Shown here: positions 54,561 to 62,911 of the stretch, in pieces
Numbering within the stretch: the first letter of the stretch is position 1
Layout: the number at the start of each line of letters is the position of its first letter
NCBI GenBank assembly: GCA_965662365.1
Contig: CBFIHR010000005.1
Coordinates: 46,026 to 110,025, forward strand
Length of the DNA stretch: 64,000 nt
DNA from: CAWVWD01 sp965662365
Lineage (GTDB): Bacteria; Bacteroidota; Bacteroidia; Chitinophagales; Saprospiraceae
Direction: 5' to 3'
The notes under the pieces: generated by a model
Told to the model about the DNA's origin: nothing
The model's input: the letters and a program-made list of their open reading frames with translations, nothing else
Database searches by the model: none
Made by a program: the position numbers and the translations under genes

Positions 54561-54591
54561 AAAAAGGTCAAGCAAGTTGCTTGACCTTTTT
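54561..54591. terminator. Very strong bidirectional terminator
   Basis: AAAAAGGTCAAGCAA (54561-54575) is the exact reverse complement of TTGCTTGACCTTTTT (54577-54591). It ends both the 52-residue gene and the convergent DsbD-type gene. Confidence 0.9.
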
Positions 54592-54614
54592 AATATAATA
54601 GATTTGATATAATT

Positions 54615-57215
54615 TTACTTAGATGTAATACCCCCTGAAAGGTCCTTTTTTTCTTTCTTTAACTTCGATAATGAAGCTCTACGATTTAAGCCACATTCTA
54701 AAAACTGAACATAATCTGCTGGATCTTTGGCATCTGCGTATCCAATAGGTTTATGAAGTACCGTTCCATCATTATCTACCAAAACGTATAGAGGCTGTGT
54801 TTGTATCTTAAAAAAGTGTTCTTGAAAATCAGCCCATTTGCTTCCGACATCACGGATTTTTTTACCGGAATAAGGAGACATATAAGTATCTACTTTTTTA
54901 TTTTCATCGACATATAGAGAGATTAACACATAATCTTTTGACAAAATATTTTTTACACTATCTTTTACCCAAACATTTTGTTCTACTTTACGGCAATTCA
55001 CACAGCCATGTCCTGTGAAATCAATCATAATTGGAAGATTTGCTTCTTTGGCATAGGCTAAACCTTCGTCATAATCTTTGAAACAACGGATACCATTTGG
55101 ACAATTTGGATATTCTTTTTCTGATTGATCTTGAAACCAGCTCCAGTGTGTTGGCGGTGCTAATCCACTCAATAAACTCAAAGGCTGATACGTGAACAAG
55201 CCATAAGTCATGTAGGCTACTAATCCGATTGACGCTAATCCTAAAACGCTACGAATTGGATTGATGCGACCTTTTTTCGGGCTGTCACTTTTGAATCGAA
55301 TAATTCCTAAGAGGTAGAATCCTAAAATTCCGAATAAAACAATCCAAAGTCCTAAGAATAATTCGATTGGTAAGATTTTCCAGCCATTTACTAAATCGGC
55401 AGTTGATAAGAATTTTAAAGCTAAAGCTAATTCTAAAATACCGATAGAAATTTTTACGGTATTCATCCATCCACCAGATTTTGGCAAAGAATTTAACCAA
55501 CCTGGGAAGGCTGCAAATAGTGTAAACGGCAGGGCTAACGCTAAGGAGAAACCGAACATTCCCATTAATGGTCGAAGCGGTACATAATCACCGATTAATG
55601 TTGGGCCGCCACCTCTTGCTGCTTCTACTAATAAAGAACCAATAATCGGTCCTGTACAAGAGAAAGACACCAATGCTAAGGTGAATGCCATGAAGAAAAT
55701 ACCAATTAATCCACCTTTGTCTGCCATTTCATCAGAGCGATTTGCCCACGAGTTTGGTAGTTGTATTTCGAATAGCCCAAAGAAGGATAAGGCAAAGATT
55801 ACAAATAATGCAAAGAAAATTAGGTTCATTATCGTACTTGTCGATAAACGATTTAGGGCATCAGGGCCGAAAAGTCCTGTAACAATCAAACCTAAACCAA
55901 CATAAATTCCGATAATTGATAAACCATAAATTGTTGCATTTTTCACACCTTCTGCTTTGGTTTTACTTTGTTTCGTAAAGAAAGCAACCGTTAATGGCAA
56001 CATTGGGAAGACACAAGGTGTCAACAAGGCTAACAATCCACCGCCGAATCCTGCTACAAAAATCCAGAACAAACTTAACCCTTCTTTTTCTTCACTTTCT
56101 CCATCTGTGCAACCTGCATTCGCATAGGTCATATCGAAGCGATGAAGCTCGGCATCGGTCTTGCCTACTGTCGCTGTTTCACTTGATATTTCTTCAGTTG
56201 TTGTTTCGGGTGTTTCTTCAACCAAAGCAGCAGCTTTGTCACTCGTGATTTTACTTGGTAAATAAACGGAGAAAGGAACTGGTTTTGGAGGCAAACAAAC
56301 TTCATCATTACAAGCCACATAATATAATTGACCTGTGATTTTTTTTGAACCTCTTTCTAATTTTATCTTCTTCGTAAACGTAACGTAATCAGCAAATTTT
56401 GTTAACGTCATATCAAAGTGTTCGTCATATTTTTTGATACGATTTTTACCTTTTTCTGTACGTTTTATTGTTTTCAACCTATCGCCTTCTCCTTCAATAT
56501 TGAATTTGGTAGGCATTGGACCTTTACTGTTATTAGAATATTGAGAATAGATGAAATAGCCTTCTTTTAACGTAGCATTAAAGTCAATTTCATATTCTTT
56601 TTCACTTACTCGTCTTGCTGAATATTTCCATACAACCGGATTCTCATCTGTGGTATTCTCATCAGTTGTAGCTATTTCGACCGTTTCTTTAGGAGACTCA
56701 ATATTTCCTGTCGTTTCCTTTGGAGCAGATTTAGGCTCTACGTTTCCAATAGGCTTTTTTAATTTTGAAAACTTAAAGTCAACGTAAGTAGGTGGCATAC
56801 ATTTTTCATCATTACAAGTCATAAAGTAGATATAGCCTTGCAATGGCTCACCATCGTACTCTTCCGTCAAGGTGACTTTTTGAGTATAAACAGCCTGTTT
56901 TGAAAACTTAATAACTTCGCCTTCAAAAACCTTGTCATAGGATTTTTTTCGGTTAGTAGATGATTCGACTACTTTACCTGCTTTTACACCTTTAGGCAAG
57001 TCTTCTAATACGATTTCTGTGGGTGCGGGACCTAAGTTAGGGTCAGTTAAAGAAGAGTAGGTTACCCAACCTTTATCAATGTTAGCGGTATATATCAATT
57101 GATATTCACCATCTCCTATTTCTTTCGCTTTCCAAGTCCATTTAGTTGGTTGTGTCTGCCCAAATAAACTTGCTGTTATCAAGGTAAAAAATAATACTGT
57201 AATTAATTGACGCAT
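54615..57215 (-). CDS. dsbD: DsbD-type thiol:disulphide reductase with two N-terminal domains
   Basis: The 866-residue protein carries electrons from cytosolic thioredoxin across the inner membrane. After a signal peptide (residues 1-20) come two DsbD-alpha-like domains (about 22-150 and 205-325). Both contain a CNDExC pair (TCNDEKCMPP, ACNDEVCLPP). The CcdA-like membrane domain (about 380-680) has LLTPCVFPMLPLT and the second Cys in SFSCTGPIIG. A C-terminal thioredoxin domain carries the CVNC site at 738-741. The duplicated alpha domain, each with Cys residues, is unusual against E. coli DsbD, which has one. Confidence 0.93.
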   Translation of the reverse strand: MRQLITVLFFTLITASLFGQTQPTKWTWKAKEIGDGEYQLIYTANIDKGWVTYSSLTDPNLGPAPTEIVLEDLPKGVKAGKVVESSTNRKKSYDKVFEGEVIKFSKQAVYTQKVTLTEEYDGEPLQGYIYFMTCNDEKCMPPTYVDFKFSKLKKPIGNVEPKSAPKETTGNIESPKETVEIATTDENTTDENPVVWKYSARRVSEKEYEIDFNATLKEGYFIYSQYSNNSKGPMPTKFNIEGEGDRLKTIKRTEKGKNRIKKYDEHFDMTLTKFADYVTFTKKIKLERGSKKITGQLYYVACNDEVCLPPKPVPFSVYLPSKITSDKAAALVEETPETTTEEISSETATVGKTDAELHRFDMTYANAGCTDGESEEKEGLSLFWIFVAGFGGGLLALLTPCVFPMLPLTVAFFTKQSKTKAEGVKNATIYGLSIIGIYVGLGLIVTGLFGPDALNRLSTSTIMNLIFFALFVIFALSFFGLFEIQLPNSWANRSDEMADKGGLIGIFFMAFTLALVSFSCTGPIIGSLLVEAARGGGPTLIGDYVPLRPLMGMFGFSLALALPFTLFAAFPGWLNSLPKSGGWMNTVKISIGILELALALKFLSTADLVNGWKILPIELFLGLWIVLFGILGFYLLGIIRFKSDSPKKGRINPIRSVLGLASIGLVAYMTYGLFTYQPLSLLSGLAPPTHWSWFQDQSEKEYPNCPNGIRCFKDYDEGLAYAKEANLPIMIDFTGHGCVNCRKVEQNVWVKDSVKNILSKDYVLISLYVDENKKVDTYMSPYSGKKIRDVGSKWADFQEHFFKIQTQPLYVLVDNDGTVLHKPIGYADAKDPADYVQFLECGLNRRASLSKLKKEKKDLSGGITSK

Positions 57216-57799
57216 AAGGTGCTACGTTTTTATGGTTACTTTTTGGCTTGAATAATATTTGTAGTTGTAATAATTTCCAATAATACAATATTGTTGCTGA
57301 TAAGTATTAAAAGATTACAAATTTACCAAAAATTTGACTTTCATTTCAAATAATGCTCTGAACAAGTGCAAATTTACTTTTTCTACTAATTTTTCGTAGT
57401 TAATGAACTGTTAAACAAATGATAATCAGTACTAAACTCTCAAATATAACGCCTGCAATTTAATTTCAAAAGTCCTAAAAATAATAATATATGTTTTGAT
57501 TTAATATAAATTATTCATTTTTATTGTTAGCGACTTAATTAATGGTTGAAAAATATCATTTTTAAAAAAAATAAGCGAAATAACCTGAGTTGTTTCTGGT
57601 GTGTTTGGGTACAACTTCTTAAAAAAAGGTAGATGTTTTGTGAAAATCATCACCTTTAAAATCGTGAAATTTATTGTTCAAGGATTTGACGATAACTTTT
57701 TATCAAAAAACTGAAAAGTGTAAAAGGTGTTTTCATATTATTGGTGGTAATAAAATAATCTTTTTCAACTTCACCTACGTTTTTTTGAACTGCTTCGTA
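57216..57799. other. Divergent gap between dsbD and the ECF sigma gene
   Basis: This AT-rich gap of 584 bp contains a candidate dsbD promoter (57318-57350) and a second CAAATTTA at 57369-57376. The open frame from 57674 to 57799 that precedes the sigma gene is AT-rich and does not look like sigma-factor sequence, so I treat it as untranslated. Confidence 0.45.
57318..57350 (-). promoter_or_regulatory. Candidate two-part promoter of dsbD
   Basis: On the minus strand TTTG (57350-57347) and TAAATTTG (57325-57318) are separated by 21 nt. This fits the Bacteroidota -33/-7 arrangement, about 100 nt before the dsbD start. Confidence 0.4.
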
Positions 57800-58396
57800 A
57801 TGAATGCAAACGAGATAAGTAAACCTATGCCAAAACTACAAGACGACGAATTAAAAGTTATTATCGAAGCTGCTCGGAAAGGTAAAACCGATGCACAACG
57901 GACGATTTATAGTCAATTTTATGGCTATGGAATGTCTATTAGTGTGAGATATGCCGAGAATTCGGAGGAAGCAGAGGAAATATTGAATGATACTTTTATG
58001 AAAGTTTTCAAGAACTTGAGTAAATATAATCCGAATCATTCTTTCAAATCGTGGTTTCGAAGAATATTAATTAATACAGCGATTGATTATCATAGAAAAT
58101 ATCAAAAATATAGACATACGCTGGGTATTTCTCATGCGTACAGCGTTTCGGTGGATACAGATACGATTGCGGATATTTCTGCTAAAGAGATTTTGGCGTT
58201 GGTGCAGCAGTTAGCACCTTCTTACAGAATGGTGTTTAATTTGTACGTAGTAGAAGGATTTAAACATAAAGAAATAGGAGCGCAACTGGGTATTACAACG
58301 GCCACTTCACGAGCAACTCTGGCAACCGCTCGACATAAATTACAGAAAATGATTTTGGATAATAACAACTATAATCAAAGGAGGGCAAATGGATAA
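57800..58396 (+). CDS. ECF-type RNA polymerase sigma factor
   Basis: From the ATG at 57800 the protein has 198 residues. Region 2 (YAENSEEAEEILNDTFMKVF, FKSWFRRILINTAIDYHRKY) and region 4 (LAPSYRMVFNLYVVEGFKHK, then EIGAQLGITTATSRATLATA) are intact. It directs polymerase to an extracytoplasmic stress regulon. The frame extends upstream to 57674, but the added residues are not sigma-like. The last 8 bp overlap the next gene, a membrane protein that may act as its anti-sigma factor. Confidence 0.93.
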   Translation: MNANEISKPMPKLQDDELKVIIEAARKGKTDAQRTIYSQFYGYGMSISVRYAENSEEAEEILNDTFMKVFKNLSKYNPNHSFKSWFRRILINTAIDYHRKYQKYRHTLGISHAYSVSVDTDTIADISAKEILALVQQLAPSYRMVFNLYVVEGFKHKEIGAQLGITTATSRATLATARHKLQKMILDNNNYNQRRANG

Positions 58397-59885
58397 TTTC
58401 GACAAACTTTTTAATGATAAATTGAATGAAATCACAGAAGATGATTTCGAATTCAAAGAGTCTTCTTGGGAGCGTTTTCAGAATGAGTGGACGGAGGAAA
58501 GTAAGGTTGGACAATTTGCTGTTCTGTCACGTTGGCTAAAGCACAATGCGGTCGCTGCTACAGTCGTAGGGTTATTATTGTTAAGTAACGTGTTTTTTGC
58601 TCAACAAAACTTGAGTACTCGGAGCGAGATTGAAAAACTAAATACTACGGTTGAGGAACTCCAAAAAAGCGTGACAACTTGCAACGAGCAATCTGAAAAT
58701 TATTCGAAAATTATCACGGATTTAAAAGTGAAATTGGCGAAACAAATACAGTTAACTAATAATCAAAAGGCGTTAATAGAAAAACAAAATGAACGCTTAA
58801 TGATGCAAAGCGGTATGAGTTTGATGCCTGTTTTGCCAAATCAAAATGATTTTAGTACTGATAATAATCAGAGTATTACGATTGGTGATTCTAGCGAGAA
58901 ATTCGGTGATAATGGTAAAAACTCGACTGTATCGACTACAAATAATAATGGTACAAGTGCTGTACCTTCCTCGGAATTGACTATTGGCGAAAAGCCAAAA
59001 AATCCGTTAAATAATGCGGTAAAGGATAACTCCGGAGCGAAAGAGTCTGTAACTGTTTCGTCGTCAACTGTCGTTGCAACGGATAAGAATGAAATTGTAA
59101 CCGCTACTGAAGAAATGATTTTTTTGGATAAAAAAACAGTTGTGTTGGGAGATTTTCCTGAAAATATTGACTTCAAAAAACGACCAGTTCTAATTGTTGA
59201 AAATGAGCATAAACCCAACTTTGGGGCAAAGTTAAATAGGTTAAAAGAAGAGATAAAGCCTTCGGCTTATCAGGTTGGTATTACTTCAAGATATACTTAT
59301 TTACCGACGTTCAGCGGTTTGTCACGAATGACAATAACGAATAATGGCGTTGTTGCAAATGCTTTATTTTTTAATAATTTCAGATTGCAAATTGGTGCAG
59401 AATACTGGGTGAATAGATTTGAGGTAGATGATATTGAAGAGTTGGAAGACGGAATAGTCACTCCTTTTATAGATGTTTATCCGCCTGTTTATCCGACCTC
59501 GGCTTTAGATGAATTAGCAAAAATTGAATCTATATCTGGTGGGTTTGATTTCCCACTTTCGGCACAAATTCTACTGCGACCTAAGCGGTCTTTTAGTCCT
59601 TATATTGGGTTTGGCTTGATAGGTCGATATACGAATAATTATTCAGCGGAGTACGATTTTATTGACAATGTTACTGCAAGCGAGTACGAGGTTAAAACGG
59701 AAATGGCCGTTCAACGTTTGGATATTGGAATGTGGCAAAGTCAGTTGGGAATGGATTATAAGATTTCTGATAATTGGTTGGCGAATTTTGAAATTAATTA
59801 CTTGAGGAGTTTTAAAGCACCGACCTTTGGCTTGACGGACATTCAGCAATACGGAGCGAGTTTAGGCATAAAATACGAGTTTTAA
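58389..59885 (+). CDS. Membrane-anchored coiled-coil protein with barrel-like C-terminus, putative anti-sigma factor
   Basis: The 498-residue protein has a 55-residue cytoplasmic N-terminus (FDKLFNDKLNEITEDDFEFK), one membrane helix at about 55-72 and a coiled coil at about 78-130. A long Ser/Thr/Asn-rich linker follows, and from about 295 a beta-strand-rich domain resembling small outer-membrane barrels (YQVGITSRYTYLPTFSGLS, FSPYIGFGLIGRY, ending GIKYEF). Its start overlaps the sigma gene by 8 bp, the classic arrangement for an anti-sigma partner. No standard zinc anti-sigma motif is seen. Confidence 0.75.
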   Translation: MDNFDKLFNDKLNEITEDDFEFKESSWERFQNEWTEESKVGQFAVLSRWLKHNAVAATVVGLLLLSNVFFAQQNLSTRSEIEKLNTTVEELQKSVTTCNEQSENYSKIITDLKVKLAKQIQLTNNQKALIEKQNERLMMQSGMSLMPVLPNQNDFSTDNNQSITIGDSSEKFGDNGKNSTVSTTNNNGTSAVPSSELTIGEKPKNPLNNAVKDNSGAKESVTVSSSTVVATDKNEIVTATEEMIFLDKKTVVLGDFPENIDFKKRPVLIVENEHKPNFGAKLNRLKEEIKPSAYQVGITSRYTYLPTFSGLSRMTITNNGVVANALFFNNFRLQIGAEYWVNRFEVDDIEELEDGIVTPFIDVYPPVYPTSALDELAKIESISGGFDFPLSAQILLRPKRSFSPYIGFGLIGRYTNNYSAEYDFIDNVTASEYEVKTEMAVQRLDIGMWQSQLGMDYKISDNWLANFEINYLRSFKAPTFGLTDIQQYGASLGIKYEF

Positions 59886-59964
59886 GGCTGTCAAAGCCTA
59901 CGTTCAAGAACATCTTTTCGTAATGATGATAAATCATTTTTCATTTTAAAATACTACACAAAAA

Positions 59965-60363
59965 ATGACACGAAAAGAATTTTTAGGAAAAATAGGAATT
60001 GGTGCAGCCTTCGTAATAACGGCAAGTTGCTTAGGAAGTTGTGGCAAAGATGGCCGAAATGGCGTCGATTTTATTTTAGATTTAGAAGCCACTGAAAATA
60101 GTGCGTTACAAAATGTCGGTGGATATATTATCAAGGATAGGATCGTTGTCGTTAGAGCAGAGGATGGTAATTATTATGCAGCCACACAGATTTGCAGCCA
60201 TGAAAATAAGGCAGAAATTGTCTTTAGAAATAACGAATATTACTGTACCGATCACGGAGCAAAATTTGATTTGAACGGAGATGGTTTAAATAGCAAAGGG
60301 AGTAAAGGTATTGCGGTGTACAATACGACTTTGACTAATAATCAATTAAGAGTATATTCGTAG
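59965..60363 (+). CDS. Rieske 2Fe-2S lipoprotein
   Basis: The 132-residue protein has a signal resembling a Tat signal or lipoprotein signal (TRKEFLGKIGIGAAFVITAS, then CLGSC). The Rieske domain carries the cluster ligands in CSHENK (near residue 71) and CTDHGAKFDL (near 91). It is smaller than bc1-complex Rieske subunits and has no cytochrome b gene nearby. It would carry electrons outside the inner membrane. It heads a same-strand cluster of cytochromes and a DUF5777 barrel. Confidence 0.9.
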   Translation: MTRKEFLGKIGIGAAFVITASCLGSCGKDGRNGVDFILDLEATENSALQNVGGYIIKDRIVVVRAEDGNYYAATQICSHENKAEIVFRNNEYYCTDHGAKFDLNGDGLNSKGSKGIAVYNTTLTNNQLRVYS

Positions 60364-60472
60364 TCAAAAATATTGAGCGGTTGTTTCCAAGGTCAAAAAA
60401 GGAAACTTTTTAAATAAAACACACAAATTGTTGAATTTAATTATCGAATTTAAGTTTATTCAACTTGTATTT

Positions 60473-60480
60473 TACTTTTG
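60473..60480 (+). promoter_or_regulatory. Candidate -7 element of the di-haem cytochrome gene
   Basis: TACTTTTG matches TAnnTTTG, 30 nt before the ATG at 60511. Confidence 0.45.
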
Positions 60481-60510
60481 AAATAACCGTTAGAAGCTAA
60501 ATTCATTACT

Positions 60511-61548
60511 ATGAAAAAAATAATCGCAGGACTTTTTGTATTTGGAATCCTATTCGTTGGTATTGCGTCATTTCAGGATAAAGATAAAACTGTTTTTGAA
60601 TGGAGTGAAAAGGATACAGTTTATAAAGTCTTGTACGATTTGGGAGAACCAAAACCTAAACACTATATCGAGCCGACTGCCGAACAGATTAAAAAAGGGG
60701 AGGAAATCGTTAAAATTGGTTATACGACCGATGCAAAGGGTAAAAAAACAACACCAGTAAGTAAGTATTATTTTTGTACGTCTTGCCACAATTTGCAGCG
60801 TGAAGACCCTGTTTTGTATGAAAGTAACGCAGAAGCTCGACTGCCTTATGTGAAAGAACATAAAATTCCGTTTTTGCAAGGCACAACTTTTTGGGGAATT
60901 ACGAATCGGGAATCTTGGTATAATGATGATTATGTCCGAAAATATGGCGATGAAAAAATCGCTGTTGCCAATAAAGATTTGAGAGAAGCCATTCAGTTGT
61001 GTGCGATTGAATGTTCGCAAGGACGACACATGGAAGATTGGGAAATTGACGCAGTTTTGGCGTATTATTGGAGTTTGGAGTTGAAAATGAGCGAAATTGA
61101 TCTAACAAAAGAGGATTGGAAAAAACTTCAAAAAGAAGGAAATGAGGCTTCAAAAAAACAAGCAACAATTGCTTGGTTAAAATCAAAATATGCGACCAAA
61201 TCGCCAGCTCATTTCTATGATTCACCAAAAGATAAGACAAAGGGTTTTGAAGGTACAAAACCTGGTAATCCTGAAGTTGGAAAAGATATTTATGAGCTAA
61301 GTTGTGTCTTTTGTCATCAACCGAATAAAGGGGTCTCGCATTACATTTTAGACGATTCTAAAATGAGTTTTCAACATTTAAAAAATAAGATGTTTCGAAA
61401 TTCGCATATGTCTATTTATCAGTTAATTCCGTATGGAACGTATGCGATTCCTGGACATCGACCTTACATGCCGCACTACCCAGAGGAGCGTATGACAAAA
61501 CAACAAGTTGAAGATTTGAGAGCCTATATTTTACAGCGAGCGAAGTAA
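60511..61548 (+). CDS. Secreted di-haem c-type cytochrome
   Basis: The 345-residue protein has an N-terminal signal or anchor (residues 1-20: IIAGLFVFGILFVGIASF). It has two haem-binding motifs: CTSCH at about residue 89 and CVFCH at about 269. Candidate axial Met residues lie in GRHMEDWE and in YMPHYPEERMT near the C-terminus. A middle segment is helical and charged. It should carry electrons in the periplasm. The SoxA- or SorB-like groups have a similar layout, but I do not assign one. Confidence 0.88.
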   Translation: MKKIIAGLFVFGILFVGIASFQDKDKTVFEWSEKDTVYKVLYDLGEPKPKHYIEPTAEQIKKGEEIVKIGYTTDAKGKKTTPVSKYYFCTSCHNLQREDPVLYESNAEARLPYVKEHKIPFLQGTTFWGITNRESWYNDDYVRKYGDEKIAVANKDLREAIQLCAIECSQGRHMEDWEIDAVLAYYWSLELKMSEIDLTKEDWKKLQKEGNEASKKQATIAWLKSKYATKSPAHFYDSPKDKTKGFEGTKPGNPEVGKDIYELSCVFCHQPNKGVSHYILDDSKMSFQHLKNKMFRNSHMSIYQLIPYGTYAIPGHRPYMPHYPEERMTKQQVEDLRAYILQRAK

Positions 61549-61554
61549 AATATA

Positions 61555-61601
61555 ACACTATCTTTCAGAATAGTGCGTAAAAATAGGGGTTAGGATAGTG
61601 T
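61555..61601 (+). promoter_or_regulatory. Alternative hairpins downstream of the di-haem cytochrome
   Basis: ACACTATC (61555-61562) can pair with GATAGTGT (61594-61601). Its core CACTAT can pair instead with ATAGTG (61570-61575). The pairings exclude each other. The region may be a terminator or an attenuator-like switch before the next gene. Confidence 0.35.
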
Positions 61602-61625
61602 CAAAATCGGAAAGTTCCTTTCAGT

Positions 61626-61633
61626 TATTTTTG
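61626..61633 (+). promoter_or_regulatory. Candidate -7 element of the cytochrome lipoprotein gene
   Basis: TATTTTTG matches TAnnTTTG, 41 nt before the ATG at 61675. Confidence 0.4.
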
Positions 61634-61674
61634 TACTTTTTTTTAAAAAATATTAAATTTTCCAAACATTAATT

Positions 61675-62355
61675 ATGAAATCTAAATTATTAATTATCAG
61701 TTTAATGGTAATTGCCATAGGCTGTACCACAGAGCCAATTATCCCGCCAGGGTTTAGTGATGAAATGCCAAATGGCGATTGTGTGCCTGGAGTTATTTCG
61801 TTTGAGCAAGAGATTTTACCGTTGTTGGTTTCCAATTGTGCGATGAGCGGCTGCCATGATGCTATTACGGCAGAAGACGGTGTTGTCTTAACAAACTATG
61901 AAAGTATTATGCGTGAAGTTACGCCTTATGATGTGAATGACAGTGAATTATACGAAAGTATGGTCGAAACGGATGATGATATTATGCCGCCGCCACCTGC
62001 AGATCCTTTTGCAGCGGAAAAGTTAAAATTAATCCGAGATTGGATCAATCAAGGTGCAAAAAATACGACTTGTTCTACAGGGTGTGATTCGACTGTAACG
62101 GCAACATTTGCAGCCGTTGTTTATCCGATTGTAGAAAGAAACTGTGTTGGTTGTCATAATGCTACTCGTGCCGACGGCGGTGTAAGATTACACACACATG
62201 GCGAGATTGTGACACACGTCAACAGCGGTCGTTTCATGGGTACGATCGAGCATCAACCGGGCTATCCTGTCATGCCAACTTCTGGCGTAAAATTAAGTGA
62301 CTGCGATATTTCATTGCTCAACCAATGGATTGCCAACGGTGCTTTAAATAATTAG
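61675..62355 (+). CDS. Planctomycete-type cytochrome c lipoprotein, two haem-like sites
   Basis: The 226-residue protein has a lipoprotein signal (VIAIGCTTEP, lipid Cys near residue 17). It then has two similar cytochrome-like halves. The first has a CX4CH motif (CAMSGCH, near residue 56) in place of the usual CXXCH, followed by MPPPPADPF. The second has a standard CVGCH (near 158) and VMPTSGVKLSD. Each half ends in a WINQGAKN/WIANGALNN-type helix. The expanded first motif may bind haem or may be degenerate. It lies between cytochrome genes on the same strand. Confidence 0.85.
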   Translation: MKSKLLIISLMVIAIGCTTEPIIPPGFSDEMPNGDCVPGVISFEQEILPLLVSNCAMSGCHDAITAEDGVVLTNYESIMREVTPYDVNDSELYESMVETDDDIMPPPPADPFAAEKLKLIRDWINQGAKNTTCSTGCDSTVTATFAAVVYPIVERNCVGCHNATRADGGVRLHTHGEIVTHVNSGRFMGTIEHQPGYPVMPTSGVKLSDCDISLLNQWIANGALNN

Positions 62356-62363
62356 AATTTGAT

Positions 62364-62428
62364 GTTGGAATGTTCAAATGTCTAAATGTTCTACTATTCT
62401 GAACATTCAAACAGTCGAAGATTCCAAC
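62364..62428. repeat. Long palindrome (TTGGAATGTTC-word type) between cytochrome genes
   Basis: The arms at 62364-62391 and 62401-62428 match as an inverted repeat at 23 of 28 positions around a 9-nt loop. The downstream gene starts 18 bp later. Confidence 0.8.
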
Positions 62429-62446
62429 ATTTGAACATAATAAAAA

Positions 62447-62812
62447 ATGAAACAATTAATAGCTATTGCGATAGTGGTCAGTTTGATATTAAGTAGTTGT
62501 TACTACGATAATAAGGAGGAAGTTTATTACTATTATCAGTTTACGTGTGATACGACCGCTATTTCGTATGCGACAGATATTGAGCCGATTATTAATACAC
62601 AATGTTTGAGTTGTCATAGTGGAGCTGCACCTGACGGAAATGTATCTTTAGAAAACTACAATGCCGTGAAATCTGCTGCGGAGTTAGGTAGTTTGTACGG
62701 GACAATCACAGCAACAAATGGCTACAATATTATGCCGACTTCGGGGGCAATGCCGCAATGTAATATTGATAAAATCGATGCTTGGATAAATGCCGGAATG
62801 CCGAATAATTAA
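62447..62812 (+). CDS. Small cytochrome c lipoprotein
   Basis: The 121-residue protein has a lipoprotein signal (LILSSCYYDN, lipid Cys near residue 18). It carries a single haem site, CLSCH (near residue 54), followed by YNIMPTSGAMPQCN, whose Met is a candidate axial ligand. It ends in the helix KIDAWINAGMPNN. It closely resembles the second half of the preceding protein, so the two probably arose by duplication. It would face the periplasm or the cell surface as a lipid-anchored electron carrier. Confidence 0.87.
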   Translation: MKQLIAIAIVVSLILSSCYYDNKEEVYYYYQFTCDTTAISYATDIEPIINTQCLSCHSGAAPDGNVSLENYNAVKSAAELGSLYGTITATNGYNIMPTSGAMPQCNIDKIDAWINAGMPNN

Positions 62813-62823
62813 ATTTTGATAAG

Positions 62824-62896
62824 GTTTGAGTGTTTGAATGTTCAATTGTTTTAACGTTACGAACATTTGAAAAATCGAATAATTAAACACTCGAAC
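62824..62896. repeat. Long palindrome (GTTTGAGTGTTTGAA-word type) upstream of the DUF5777 gene
   Basis: GTTTGAGTGTTT (62824-62835) pairs with AAACACTCGAAC (62885-62896) with one G-T pair. Inner words GAATGTTC and GAACATTTG also pair. GAACAATTGAACAC words run on to 62906, just before the start codon at 62912. Confidence 0.75.
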
Positions 62897-62911
62897 AATT
62901 GAACACAGAAA

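Noticed and set aside
57674..57799. N-terminal extension of the ECF sigma factor
   Set aside because: AT-rich residues with no sigma-factor similarity precede the normal family start at 57800.
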